Assembly: GCA_963740525.1 (NCBI GenBank)
Contig: CAVUEG010000006.1
Location: 744,001 to 808,000, forward strand
DNA from: CAVUEG01 sp963740525
GTDB lineage: Bacteria; Actinomycetota; Actinomycetes; Propionibacteriales; Nocardioidaceae
Length of the DNA stretch: 64,000 nt
Reading direction: 5' to 3'
The notes below the pieces were generated by a model that saw only the letters and a program-made list of their open reading frames with translations, searched no databases and had not been told where the DNA came from. Shown in pieces: positions 1 to 10,698 of this stretch. The number at the start of each line of letters is the position of its first letter. Position 1 is the stretch's first letter. The position numbers and the translations under genes are program-made.

Positions 1-239
1 GGCACCCGGCGCACGACGGCCCGCCGCGTCGCGCCCAGGCCTGGGCCGGCACCGACCGGCAGTGTCGTGGTCGGCTGCTCGGCACCGTCCGTGACGCCCC
101 GGGCGCGGTGTCGCGACTGCGACTGGATGCCGTGTGGGACGACGCGGACCAACGGGAGCGGTGTCTCGCGGGACTCGTCGAGGATGGGCTCCTCTGCGAG
201 GTGGGTGAGGAGAGCTACGCCTTGGTCGGGGTCGACTGA
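1..239 (+). CDS. mutY: A/G-specific adenine glycosylase MutY, C-terminal end (5' truncated by window)
   Basis: The open frame enters from the left edge and ends at the TGA at 237-239. The visible 78 residues contain WAGTDRQCRGRLLGTVRDA, a run typical of the C-terminal part of actinobacterial MutY after the iron-sulfur cluster region, and end in a short winged-helix-like tail. MutY removes adenine mispaired with 8-oxoguanine in base excision repair. The catalytic HhH-GPD domain lies outside the window. Position next to clpC agrees with mutY (Rv3589) near clpC1 in mycobacteria. The stop lies inside the 3' end of the convergent tetR gene (25-bp overlap). Identification rests on the tail and synteny only. 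Confidence 0.7.
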   Translation, partial: HPAHDGPPRRAQAWAGTDRQCRGRLLGTVRDAPGAVSRLRLDAVWDDADQRERCLAGLVEDGLLCEVGEESYALVGVD

Positions 240-799
240 GCGACGAGCGCGGCCACCGCATCGGCCAGGTCACCCACCGCACGCCGGCGCGACCGTGCGT
301 CCTCGAGCGGCTGGTCGAGGTGGAAGCCCATGAACGCGGCGTCGATGAGCACCACCGCCCTCCGCGCCGGAGCAGGGGCCGCCCCCGAACCGACGAGGTG
401 GTCGGCGAGCGCGGAGACCCAGGAGGCGTTGGCCTCCCGGACGACGCTCGCGTACGGCTCCGTGCCCAGGAGTCCCAGCGCGGCGGCTTCGACGTACATC
501 CGCTGACACTCGGCCTGGGCGGGCGCCGTGACCGCTCGCCAGAGGTCGAGCACCGCCCGTCGTACGCCGGGCGAGGGTGAAAGGCCGCGGATGCCGTTCA
601 CGGACCGGTCGTTGGACACCCTGAGCACGGTGGCCACGAGGTCGTCCTTGTCGCGGAAGTGGTAGAGAAGCATGCGGTCGCTGGTGCCGATGGCCGCCGC
701 CATCGGACGCAGGCTCAGCCCGACCAGTCCGTGCGCGAGGACGTAGTCCGTGGCTGCCGCGGCGAGCTCCTCGCGCCGGGTGGTGGTGCGCACGATCAC
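215..799 (-). CDS. TetR family transcriptional regulator, likely repressor of the adjacent SMR pump
   Basis: 194 residues. Residues about 8-52 form a TetR-type helix-turn-helix, with the recognition segment GTSDRMLLYHFRDKDDLV. The rest is a helical ligand-binding domain with no recognisable subfamily. The gene is divergent from a small multidrug resistance pump, and the 82-bp gap between them holds a 16-bp-arm inverted repeat. This is the usual arrangement for a TetR repressor that controls itself and an efflux gene (QacR/qac-like). The effector is unknown. The start is the GTG at 797-799. Confidence 0.85.
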   Translation of the reverse strand: MIVRTTTRREELAAAATDYVLAHGLVGLSLRPMAAAIGTSDRMLLYHFRDKDDLVATVLRVSNDRSVNGIRGLSPSPGVRRAVLDLWRAVTAPAQAECQRMYVEAAALGLLGTEPYASVVREANASWVSALADHLVGSGAAPAPARRAVVLIDAAFMGFHLDQPLEDARSRRRAVGDLADAVAALVAQSTPTKA

Positions 800-823
800 T
801 CTCCCTGAGGTCGACAGCCATAC

Positions 824-861
824 GTAGCACTTGCTACATTAGTGCATGTAGCAAGTGCTAC
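824..861. promoter_or_regulatory. TetR-type operator between tetR and the SMR gene
   Basis: A perfect inverted repeat with 16-bp arms GTAGCACTTGCTACAT (824-839) and ATGTAGCAAGTGCTAC (846-861), separated by 6 bp. Each arm contains its own imperfect dyad TAGCA-N2-TGCTA, so the site can be read as two operator copies, as is common for TetR dimers binding in pairs. It lies 25 bp upstream of the tetR start and 21 bp upstream of the pump start, where it would cover both promoters. Assignment to this TetR protein is inferred from position. Confidence 0.8.
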
Positions 862-881
862 ATGACAAGGTTGGTGAACTC

Positions 882-1208
882 ATGTCCGGAGCATTCGGAC
901 TCCTCCTGCTCGCGATCTCGACCGAGGTCGCGGCAACCGCGGCACTCCCGCGCACCCAAGGCTTCCGCGACCCCTTCTGGGCCTCGGTCGTGATCGCGGG
1001 TTACGCCGTCTCGATCTGGCTGCTCGCCCTGGTGGTCAAGGAGATGCCGGTCTCGGTGGCGTACGCGATCTGGGCCGGGCTGGGAACGGCCGCCATCGCC
1101 GTCGTCGGCGTGGTCGCGCTCGGCGAGTCCTGGGACTCGACCAAGGCTGCGGCGCTCGCGATGATCGTCGTCGGTGTCGTGGTGCTCAACCTGCACGGCG
1201 CACACTGA
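882..1208 (+). CDS. Small multidrug resistance (SMR) family efflux protein
   Basis: 108 residues with four predicted membrane helices. The first helix carries the conserved glutamate (Glu15 in AISTEVAATAALP), equivalent to EmrE Glu14, which couples drug and proton binding. The AYAIWAGLG segment of helix 3 matches the family Trp motif. The family exports lipophilic cations as dimers in the cytoplasmic membrane. The ATG at 882 was chosen over the in-frame GTG at 855, because 855 lies inside the operator and the family normally starts just before helix 1. An AAGG sits about 11 bp upstream. It faces the clpC terminator. Confidence 0.88.
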   Translation: MSGAFGLLLLAISTEVAATAALPRTQGFRDPFWASVVIAGYAVSIWLLALVVKEMPVSVAYAIWAGLGTAAIAVVGVVALGESWDSTKAAALAMIVVGVVVLNLHGAH

Positions 1209-1263
1209 CCCGGCTGTCCGCGCTGCCGCGACTGCCCTGAGGCCGACCTTCCGCGAACGCACA

Positions 1264-1295
1264 CGAGGCGCCCACCCCGCTGGGTGAGCGCCTCG
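1264..1295. terminator. Hairpin terminator shared by the SMR gene and clpC
   Basis: Stem CGAGGCGC...GCGCCTCG continued after one C/A mismatch by CACCC/GGGTG around a 4-base loop: 13 paired positions in 32 bases. It lies between the convergent stops of the SMR gene (1208) and clpC (1315) and can act in both directions. No T-run follows, which is usual for high-GC actinobacteria. Confidence 0.75.
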
Positions 1296-1314
1296 CGTCC
1301 TGAGCGTTGGCCGG

Positions 1315-3837
<2,523 letters not shown>

Positions 3838-3955
3838 GAAGGCATCGCTCCTCGGAAAACTCAGTGGGGCCGCGCCGCGTGCCTCACGGCACCCGGGCTA
3901 CGACTTGTCCAACCCCACCGACAGCCTACGTGTTCCGGTCGCAGGTCCAGAACCC

Positions 3956-3973
3956 CTTCGCTGTGGGCGAACA
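3956..3973 (-). promoter_or_regulatory. ClgR-type operator upstream of clpC
   Basis: On the minus strand the 18-mer TGTTCGCCCACAGCGAAG contains the dyad TTCGC-N5-GCGAA. It fits the actinobacterial ClgR consensus (CGC-N5-GCG core with A/T flanks) as I recall it. It lies about 120 bp upstream of the clpC start and directly after the lsr2 stop. A possible -10 hexamer TAGGCT for clpC lies downstream of it at 3923-3928. ClgR activates clp genes in Corynebacterium, Streptomyces and Mycobacterium; the clgR gene itself is not in this window. Confidence 0.65.
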
Positions 3974-3976
3974 GGC

Positions 3977-4309
3977 TCAGTGCGCGGCGTCGTACGCCTC
4001 GCGCACGTCGGCGGCCACCCGACCGCGCTCGGGGACGTTCCAGCCGTTCTCACGGGCCCAGGCGCGGATCTCGGCGGGGCTGGCCCCGGTGGCGCTCGGC
4101 CGGCCCGCACGCCGACGGTTGCCGGACCGGGTCGACGAGGTCTTGCGCGCGTGGCCGACGTACAGCGCCATGGCCTCCCGCAGCTCGTTGGCGTGCGCCG
4201 ACGTCAGGTCGATCTCGTAGGCCGTGCCGTCGATCGCGAAGCTCACCGTCTCATCGGCGTCTCCGCCGTCGATGTCGTCGACCAGGGTGATGCTGACCTT
4301 TTGGGCCAT
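3977..4309 (-). CDS. lsr2: Lsr2 nucleoid-associated protein (H-NS-like silencer)
   Basis: 110 residues. The N-terminal half (MAQKVSITLVDDIDGG onward) is the Lsr2 dimerisation/oligomerisation domain. The C-terminal half (about 75-110) is the DNA-binding domain, with IRAWARENG and the RGR hook (ERGRVAAD) that inserts into the minor groove of AT-rich DNA. The start at 4309 was chosen because the family begins MAQKV and an AAAGGA lies 8-10 bp upstream; an in-frame ATG at 4375 would add a non-conserved leader. It bridges DNA and silences AT-rich, often foreign, genes. Gene order lysS-lsr2-clpC is the standard actinobacterial one. Confidence 0.96.
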   Translation of the reverse strand: MAQKVSITLVDDIDGGDADETVSFAIDGTAYEIDLTSAHANELREAMALYVGHARKTSSTRSGNRRRAGRPSATGASPAEIRAWARENGWNVPERGRVAADVREAYDAAH

Positions 4310-4359
4310 GGGTGCGAATTCCTTTCCCGCGGTGAAAACCAATGAATTTCCCGGGCAGG

Positions 4360-4387
4360 AATCTAGCGTATGCATCCACTAATTCAA
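4360..4387 (-). promoter_or_regulatory. Candidate lsr2 promoter in an AT-rich patch
   Basis: On the minus strand TTGAAT (4382-4387) and TAGATT (4360-4365) are separated by 16 bp, a reasonable sigma-70-type promoter about 50 bp before the lsr2 start. The 4310-4433 interval is much more AT-rich than its surroundings, which would suit autoregulatory binding by Lsr2. This was judged by eye only. Confidence 0.4.
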
Positions 4388-4433
4388 ATTCCCACCACAC
4401 GCGGGCGATTTGAATAATCAATTCCCTAAATGC

Positions 4434-5951
4434 TCAGGATTCGGGGCGCAGCAGCGGGAACAGAATCGTCTCGCGAATTCCGGCGCCGGTCAGGAGCATC
4501 ACCAACCGGTCGACGCCCATGCCCATGCCACCGGCCGGGGGCATCCCGAACTCCATCGCCTTCAGGAACGCCTCGTCGAGGTCCATCGCCTCGGGGTCGC
4601 CCTCCGCAGCCAGCCTCGACTGGGCCTCGAGCCGCTCGCGCTGGATGACGGGGTCGTTGAGCTCGGAGTAGGCCGGGGCGAGCTCGACGCCGTTGATGAT
4701 CAGGTCCCACGCCTCGTTGAGGCCCGGAGCCGAGCGGTGCGGCTTCGCCAGCGGCTTCACGGCGGCCGGGTAGTCCATCACGAAGGTCGGGTTGATCAGC
4801 GAGTCCTCGACGAGCTGCTCGTAGAGCTCCACGACGATGTCGGCGGGCCCCCACGTGGGCTGCAGCTCCACCTCGCGGCGCTCGGCGTGCTTGCGCAGCG
4901 TCGCCTCCTCGGTCTCGGCGGTGACCTCCTCGCCGAGCGCCTCGGAGACCAGCCCCAGGATCGGAGCCTGCCGCCACTCCCCCTCGAGGTCGATCTCGCT
5001 GCCGTCGCGGCCGGGTACGACGGTGCGGCCGACCGCCCGCGCCGCGTCGAGCACCAGCGACCGGGTGAGCTCCATCATCGTGAACTGGTCGCCGTAGGCC
5101 TCGTACGCCTCCAGCATCGAGAACTCCGCCGCGTGCGTGGAGTCGAGTCCCTCGTTGCGGAAGGTCCGACCGATCTCGTAGACCCGGTCGACGCCGCCGA
5201 TCATCGCCTTCTTCAGGTCGAGCTCCAGCGCGATCCGCAGCAGCATGTCCTGGTCGAGCGCGTTCAGGTGCGTGCGGAACGGACGAGCGGCCGCTCCGCC
5301 GTTGGTCAGCTGGAGGATCGGGGTCTCGACCTCCAGGAAGCCACGCGCATCGAGGGTGGCCCGCAGGGACTTCAGCACGGTCGCCTTCGTGCGCACCATG
5401 TCGCGCGCCTCGGGCCGCACCATCATGTCGACGTAGCGCAGCCGCATCCGCGCCTCGTCCGACAGCGGGCGGTGCTCGTTGGGCAGCGGGCGCAGCGTCT
5501 TGGCCGCGACCGACCAGCCGGTCGCCTGCACCGAGAGCTCACCGCGTCGGGAGGTGACGACCTCGCCGGTGACCGAGAGCAGGTCGCCGATGTCGACGAG
5601 TGCCTTGTACTCGGCCAGGCGCTCCTCGCCGACCTCGGCGAGCGAGAGCATCGCCTGGATCTCCGGCCCGTCACCCTCGCGGAGCCGCGCGAAGCAGAGC
5701 TTGCCGGTGTTGCGCTGGAAGATCACCCGTCCGGTGATCGACACGTCCTCGCCGGTGCGGGTGTCGGCCTCGAGGTCCGCGCCGTCGTACTTGTCGCGGA
5801 TCTCGAGGATCGTGTGGGTCCGCGGGACCGAGACCGGGTAGGCGCCCTCGCCGGACTCGACCAGCCGCTGACGCTTCTCCCGGCGCACGAGCATCTGCTC
5901 GGGAAGGTCGTCGTCCGCGGCGCCCACGGGCTGGTCCGGCTGGTCACTCAT
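4434..5951 (-). CDS. lysS: Lysine--tRNA ligase (class II)
   Basis: 505 residues, the family's usual length. An N-terminal OB-fold anticodon domain (residues about 60-170, with ITGRVIFQRNTGKLCF) is followed by the class II catalytic core. Motif 2 is FRNEGLDSTHAAEFSMLEAY and motif 3 is GMGMGVDRLVMLL near the C-terminus. It charges tRNA-Lys in two ATP-dependent steps. The motif 2 loop reads HAAEF where most LysRS have HNPEF, and the preceding RIALEL differs from the common RIAPEL; the acidic, His and Tyr positions are kept. It is 52 bp downstream of coaX and probably co-transcribed. Confidence 0.94.
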   Translation of the reverse strand: MSDQPDQPVGAADDDLPEQMLVRREKRQRLVESGEGAYPVSVPRTHTILEIRDKYDGADLEADTRTGEDVSITGRVIFQRNTGKLCFARLREGDGPEIQAMLSLAEVGEERLAEYKALVDIGDLLSVTGEVVTSRRGELSVQATGWSVAAKTLRPLPNEHRPLSDEARMRLRYVDMMVRPEARDMVRTKATVLKSLRATLDARGFLEVETPILQLTNGGAAARPFRTHLNALDQDMLLRIALELDLKKAMIGGVDRVYEIGRTFRNEGLDSTHAAEFSMLEAYEAYGDQFTMMELTRSLVLDAARAVGRTVVPGRDGSEIDLEGEWRQAPILGLVSEALGEEVTAETEEATLRKHAERREVELQPTWGPADIVVELYEQLVEDSLINPTFVMDYPAAVKPLAKPHRSAPGLNEAWDLIINGVELAPAYSELNDPVIQRERLEAQSRLAAEGDPEAMDLDEAFLKAMEFGMPPAGGMGMGVDRLVMLLTGAGIRETILFPLLRPES

Positions 5952-6003
5952 GGCAGCAAGGGTATCGGCGGAGGTCGAGGCTGCGCGGACAGGTCTCCCG
6001 GGC

Positions 6004-6789
6004 TCAGGCGTTGCGGTCGAACACGATCTCCAGGCCGAGCAGGGTGAGCCAGGGTTGGTGCGAGGTGACGGTCCGGCACTCCTCGAGCACGACGGGCGCC
6101 AGGCCGCCGGTGGCGATCACGTTGAGGTCGGCCGGATCCACTCCGAGCTCCGCCGTCATCCGCGTGACGATCCCGTCGACCTGGCTGGCGAAGCCGTAGA
6201 GAACCCCCGACTGGAGGGCCTCGACTGTGTTCTTCGCGATGACCGAACGGGGCCGCAGCAGCTCCACCTTGCGCAGCTGGGCACCCCGGCGGCCGAGTGC
6301 CTCCAGGGAGATCTCGATGCCCGGGGCGATGGCCCCGCCGACGTACTCCCCTCGGGCGCTGACCACGTCGAAGGTGGTCGCGGTGCCGAAGTCGACGACC
6401 ACGCAGGGACCGTCGTACAGGCGCGCGGCCGCGAGGGCGTTGACGATCCGGTCGGCCCCCACCTCGCGCGGGTTGTCCATCAGGACCGGTACGCCGGTCT
6501 TCACGCCGGGCTCGACCACCACGTGGTGGACGTCGCCGTAGTAGGCGCGCAGCATGTCGCGCCACTCGTGGAGGACAGCCGGAACCGTGGCACAGACGGC
6601 GATCCCCACCAGCGGACCGGGCGCCGTCGAGTCCTTGAGCAGGCCGCGGAGCAGGACCCCCCACTCGTCGGCCGTGCGCCGCTCGTCGGTGGCCACCCGC
6701 CAGTGGTCGACCACCTCGCCGTCGCCGAGCAGCCCGAGCACCGTGTAGGTGTTGCCGATGTCGGCGCAGAGCAGGGTCCGGTCGGCCAT
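6004..6789 (-). CDS. coaX: Type III pantothenate kinase
   Basis: 261 residues of the acetate/sugar kinase-hsc70-actin fold. Visible motifs are DIGNTYTVLGL (phosphate 1, residues about 10-20), GADRIVNALAA and VVDFGTATTFD (about 125-150), and GGAIAPGI. It phosphorylates pantothenate, the first step of coenzyme A synthesis, and this type needs a monovalent cation and is feedback-insensitive. The ATG at 6787-6789 overlaps the nadC stop (TGATG), showing translational coupling. Lying downstream of panC and panD, it places pantothenate synthesis and use in one operon. An upstream in-frame extension belongs to the shifted nadC reading frame. Confidence 0.95.
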   Translation of the reverse strand: MADRTLLCADIGNTYTVLGLLGDGEVVDHWRVATDERRTADEWGVLLRGLLKDSTAPGPLVGIAVCATVPAVLHEWRDMLRAYYGDVHHVVVEPGVKTGVPVLMDNPREVGADRIVNALAAARLYDGPCVVVDFGTATTFDVVSARGEYVGGAIAPGIEISLEALGRRGAQLRKVELLRPRSVIAKNTVEALQSGVLYGFASQVDGIVTRMTAELGVDPADLNVIATGGLAPVVLEECRTVTSHQPWLTLLGLEIVFDRNA

Positions 6790-7717
6790 CACCTCACCGC
6801 CCCGGTGTCGACGGGCCGCAGGTCCATCGCAAGGTCGAGGACCTTGCGCGGAGTGGGTGAGCGCGCCGACAGCGATGAAGTCGACCCCGGTCTCGGCGAC
6901 TTCGCGGGCGACCTCGACCGTCAGCCCTCCGCGACGCCTCGAGCGCGGCACGGCCGGCCGTGATCCGCACCGCCTCCGCCAGGCGGCCGGTGTCCATGTT
7001 GTCGAGCAGGAACTGCCCGCGTCGGTCTCGAGCAGAGCCCGCAGCTCCTCGAGCGTGGTGACCTCGACCTGCACGGGGACCTTCGGGTAGCGCGCGCGGA
7101 CCGCGTCGGTACGCCGCCACCACGCCGCCGCAGGCCAGCACGTGGTTGTCCTTGACCAGCGCCTGGTCGCTCAGCGACGCCCGGTGGTTGACCCCGCCGC
7201 CGCAGCGGACGGCGTACTTCTCGAGCATCCGGAAGTGCGGGATGGTCTTGCGGGTGTCCCGTACCCGGGCCTTCGTGCCTTCGAGGGCTCGCACCCACGC
7301 GCCGGTCGCGGTCGCGACACCCGACAGGTGGCAGGCGTAGTTGAGGGCGGTCCGCTCGGCCGTCAGCAGGAGCGCTGTCGGTCCGTGCACGGACATCACG
7401 ACGTCGCCGCGCCGGACGTGGCTGCCGTCCGCAACCGGACGCTCGACCTTCGCGCCCGGACCCAGTACGTAGCGCAACACCAACTCCGCGACTCCCAGAC
7501 CGGCCACGACACCGTCTCCGCGGGCCACGATGTCCGCCCACGCAACGGAGTCCTCGGGGATCGTCGCCCAGCTCGTGACGTCATCGCCGGGGAGGTCCTC
7601 CTCGATGGCGACGACGACGGCGTCGTACACCGCGGCAGGGTCCAGCCCGGCGTTGCCCAGCTCGGCGACGAGGTCGTTCGGCAGCTCGGCGAACGACAGC
7701 CTGTGCACGGAGGTCAT
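6789..7717 (-). pseudogene. nadC: Nicotinate-nucleotide pyrophosphorylase NadC, frameshifted as sequenced
   Basis: Translated piecewise it is a complete quinolinate phosphoribosyltransferase of about 309 codons. N-terminal part: PGDDVTSWATIP. Core: TRKTIPHFRMLEKYAVRCGG and NHRASLSDQALVKDNHV. C-terminal part: VQVEVTTLEELRALL, FLLDNMDTGRLAEAVRI, GGLTVEVAREVAETGVDFIA and VGALTHSA. Four single-base shifts are needed, near 7100 (extra base), 7016 (missing base), 6947 (extra) and 6851 (probably extra). The start overlaps the nadB stop (ATGA) and the restored stop overlaps the coaX start, so the gene architecture is intact. Base-call errors are the simplest explanation; true inactivation of NAD synthesis is the alternative. 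Confidence 0.85.
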
Positions 7718-9375
7718 CGGGGTCCTCGGCAGTCGGTCGGGTGGAAGGTGGGCTCGAGTGAGTCACCGGTCAGGGTGAGGTCGACGTGACCGTGCCACAG
7801 CTCGTCGGTCTCGGGGAAGTCCTCGCGCCAGTGCGATCCCCGGGTCTCCTCACGGAGCCGCGCCGCCTCCAGCAGCGCGGCGCTGACCGTCAGCAGGTTC
7901 GTGGTCTCCCAGGCCGCCGTCGCCGCCTCGGCCGCAGGCTTCGCTGCGAGGACCGCGAGTGCGTCGGCTCCGGCCGCGAGACCGTCCGCATGCCGGAGGA
8001 CCCCGGCTCGCTCGGTCATCGTCGACTGCACCTCGACGCGAAGGTCGGCGGCGACCAGGCCAGGCGTGCGGTCGTCCGGGGCGGGCTCGCGCCGCGGCGG
8101 GCAGATCCTCGGCGACGCGGTGGGCGATCCGACGCGCGAAGACCAACCCCTCGAGCAAGGGAGTTGGACGCGAGCCGGTTGGCCCCGTGGACGCCCGAGC
8201 AGGCCACCTCGCCGCAGGCGAAGAGCCCGGGCAGGGACGACTGGCCTCGGAGGTCGGTGGCGACACCGCCCGAGGCGTAGTGGCAGGCCGGGGCGACGGG
8301 GATCAGGTCGGTCACAGGGTCGATGCCGTGGCTCGCGGCAGGACGCCAGGATCGTCGGGAAGCGGGTCTCCCACTTCTCCGGACCGAAGTGCCGGGCGTC
8401 GAGCCACAGGTGCTCGCGGCCGGTCTCCCGCATCCGCCGCATGATCGCCTTGGCGACCACGTCGCGTGGAGCGAGGTCGGCCAGCTCGTGCCGGCCCTGC
8501 ATGAACCTGTTCCCCTCGAAGTCCACCAGGAAGGCACCCTCACCGCGCACCGCCTCGGAGATCAGCGGCTGCTGGCCGGTGGAGTCGGCGCCGAGCCACA
8601 TCACGGTCGGGTGGAACTGCACGAACTCGAGGTCCCGGAGCCGGGCGCCGGCTCGCAGCGCGAGCGCCATCCCGTCCCCGGTGGCGACCGACGGATTGGT
8701 GGTCGCGGAGAACACCTGCCCCAGACCCCCGCTCGCGAGCACCACCGCCCGGCAGTGCACTGCTCCGACGCCGTCGCGCTGCCCCTCCCCCATCACGTGC
8801 AGGCTGACGCCGGCGATACCGCCGCCGACGCCCGGCAGCAGGTCCAGGACCAGGGCGTGCTCGATGACGTCGATCTGGGGCGCCGCACGGACGGCCGCGA
8901 CCAGGGCGCGCTGGATCTCGGCACCCGTCGCATCGCCCCCGGCGTGGGCGATCCGGTCCCGGTGGTGACCGCCCTCGCGGGTCAGCGACAGCTCCCCCGT
9001 GTCGGAGTGGTCGAAGTTGGTGCCGAGGGCGATCAGCTCGCGTACCCGCTCCGGGCCGTCGGTGACCAGGACCCGGACCGCCTCCTCGTCACAGACCCCG
9101 GCGCCGGCCACGAGCGTGTCGCGCAGATGCTCCTCGGGGCTGTCACCCTCGCCCAGAGCCGCCGCGATGCCGCCCTGCGCCCACCGGGTGGACCCGGCCG
9201 ACAGCAGATCCTTGGTCACGACCATCACCGAGCCGCCGCCGGGCTGGGCCGACAGGAGCGCATGGGTCTTCAGCGCAGCGGTCAGCCCGGCGATGCCGGA
9301 GCCGATCACCACCACGTCGGCGTACGTCGACCAGCCCGGATCGGGTGCCTCGAGACGGCGGGGCAGCTCGATCAC
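7714..9375 (-). pseudogene. nadB: L-aspartate oxidase NadB, frameshifted as sequenced
   Basis: A flavoprotein of about 553 residues that oxidises aspartate to iminoaspartate for quinolinate synthesis. FAD site VVVIGSGIAGLTAALK lies at residues about 26-41, followed by GSTRWAQGGIAAAL, HHRDRIAHAGGDATG and LEFVQFHPT. The C-terminal helical domain (LWHGHVDLTL) is in the original frame. Three apparent one-base insertions, near 8336, 8160 and 8095, shift the FAD-binding segment HGIDPVTDLIPVAPACHYA...GVHGANRLASNSLLEGLVFARR through other frames; the net change is zero so start and stop stay in one frame. nadA is not adjacent. The start is 7 bp after panD. Confidence 0.87.
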
Positions 9376-9382
9376 GCGGGGC

Positions 9383-9808
9383 TCATCGCATGCCGGCGGT
9401 GGTCAGGTCCCCGCGGGTGAGGCCGCTGCCCGCGGGCGCGTCCGCGGGATCGGAACCGGTGCCGATGACCCGGTTTGCGGCATCGACGAACACGACGTGC
9501 GGCTCGAGCGCACGCGCCTGGGCGTCCTCCATCTGGCGGTAGGCGATCAGGATCACGATGTCTCCCGGCTGGACGAGCCGAGCCGCGGCACCGTTGATGC
9601 CGATCACCCCGGAGCCGCGCTCGCCGGGAATCGTGTACGTCTCGAGCCGGGCGCCGTTGGTCACGTCCACGATGTGCACGAGCTCACCGGCGAGCAGGTC
9701 GGCCGCGTCGAGCAGGTCCGCGTCGACGGTGACCGAACCGACGTAGTGCAGGTCGGCCTGCGTGACCGTTGCCCGGTGGATCTTGCTCGTCATCATGGTG
9801 CGCAGCAT
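9383..9808 (-). CDS. panD: Aspartate 1-decarboxylase (pyruvoyl-dependent)
   Basis: 141 residues. The start MLRTMMTSKIHRATVTQADL is characteristic, and the self-cleavage site Gly24-Ser25 (HYVGSVTVD) that produces the pyruvoyl cofactor is present, as is GINGAAARLVQPGD. It makes beta-alanine for pantothenate. The ATG overlaps the panC stop (TGATG), so the two are translationally coupled, and nadB follows after 7 bp. The C-terminal tail after about residue 115 is longer and less conserved, as in mycobacterial PanD. Confidence 0.96.
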   Translation of the reverse strand: MLRTMMTSKIHRATVTQADLHYVGSVTVDADLLDAADLLAGELVHIVDVTNGARLETYTIPGERGSGVIGINGAAARLVQPGDIVILIAYRQMEDAQARALEPHVVFVDAANRVIGTGSDPADAPAGSGLTRGDLTTAGMR

Positions 9809-10698
9809 CAGCGTTCTCCCAGGGTCAGGGCGGTGTTGTCGATCAGGCGGGTGGTGCCGACGCGGGCCGCGACGAGCAGCCGGGCGGGGCCGTGGTCGGG
9901 GGCCGGGCCGAGGTCCGGGTCGGTCAGCTCGAGGTAGTCGAGGTCGACTCCGGTCGCGCGACGCAGCTCGGCACGGGCGGCGGTGAGTGCCAGTTCCGCG
10001 CCGCCGGCGGCGGCCTGGCGGCCGGCGTACAGGGACCGAGACAGCACCGTGGCCACCTCCCGCTGCTCGCCGTCGAGGTAGCGGTTCCTCGAGGACCGCG
10101 CCAGCCCGTCCGGCTCGCGCGCGGTGGATGCCCCGACGACGTCGATGCCGAGACACAGGTCGGAGACCATCCGGCGGATGAGCACGAGCTGTTGGTAGTC
10201 CTTCTCGCCGAAGACCGCGAGGTCGGGGCGGACCAGGCCGAACAGCTTGGCGACGACGGTCAGGACGCCGCGGAAGTGGCCCGGCCGCGTCGCGCCCTCG
10301 AGCAGGTCGCCGAGCGGACCGGGGTCGACCGTGACCTGCGGTGTCCCTTCGGGGTAGACGTCGTCCACCCCGGCGCGAACACCCCGTCAACCCCTTCCGC
10401 GGCGCAGACCTCGAGGTCGGCGTCGAACGTGCGGGGGTAGCGGTCGAGATCCTCGCCCGGGCCGAACTGCAGCGGGTTCACGAAGATCGAGACCACCAGG
10501 ACGTCGGCCGGTCCCAGCCTGCTGCGCGCGTCGCGGATCAGCGCCGCGTGTCCTTCGTGCAAGGCGCCCATCGTCGGGACGAGGGCCACGCGGCCGCCTC
10601 CTGTCCTCGTGTCGGCGAGCAGCGAGGACAGGTCGGGCCCGGCTGCGGGCCACCACCGGGCGTTCGACTTCGGCCCGGCTGTCAGCGGAGACGCTCAC
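9808..10698 (-). pseudogene. panC: Pantothenate synthetase PanC, frameshifted as sequenced
   Basis: Pieces restore a 296-residue enzyme that condenses pantoate and beta-alanine with ATP. Motifs seen are VPTMGALHEGHAALI (HIGH-like), VVSIFVNPLQFG, VFGEKDYQQLVLIRRMV and ARSSRNRYL. A one-base insertion near 10638 separates the N-terminus (SRAEVERPVVARSRA) from DLSSLLADTRTGGGRVAL, and a one-base deletion near 10372 separates VDGVFAPG from VDDVYPEG. The shifts cancel. The GTG at 10698 overlaps the DUF2520 stop (GTGA), and the stop overlaps panD. Sequencing error is favoured. Confidence 0.88.

Noticed and set aside
67..333. Short plus-strand frame at the left edge
   Set aside because: Arg/Pro-rich shadow overlapping mutY and tetR in other frames.
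10387..10698. Separate small gene upstream of panC
   Set aside because: Its first 20 codons are the PanC N-terminus; the rest is out of frame after a one-base insertion.
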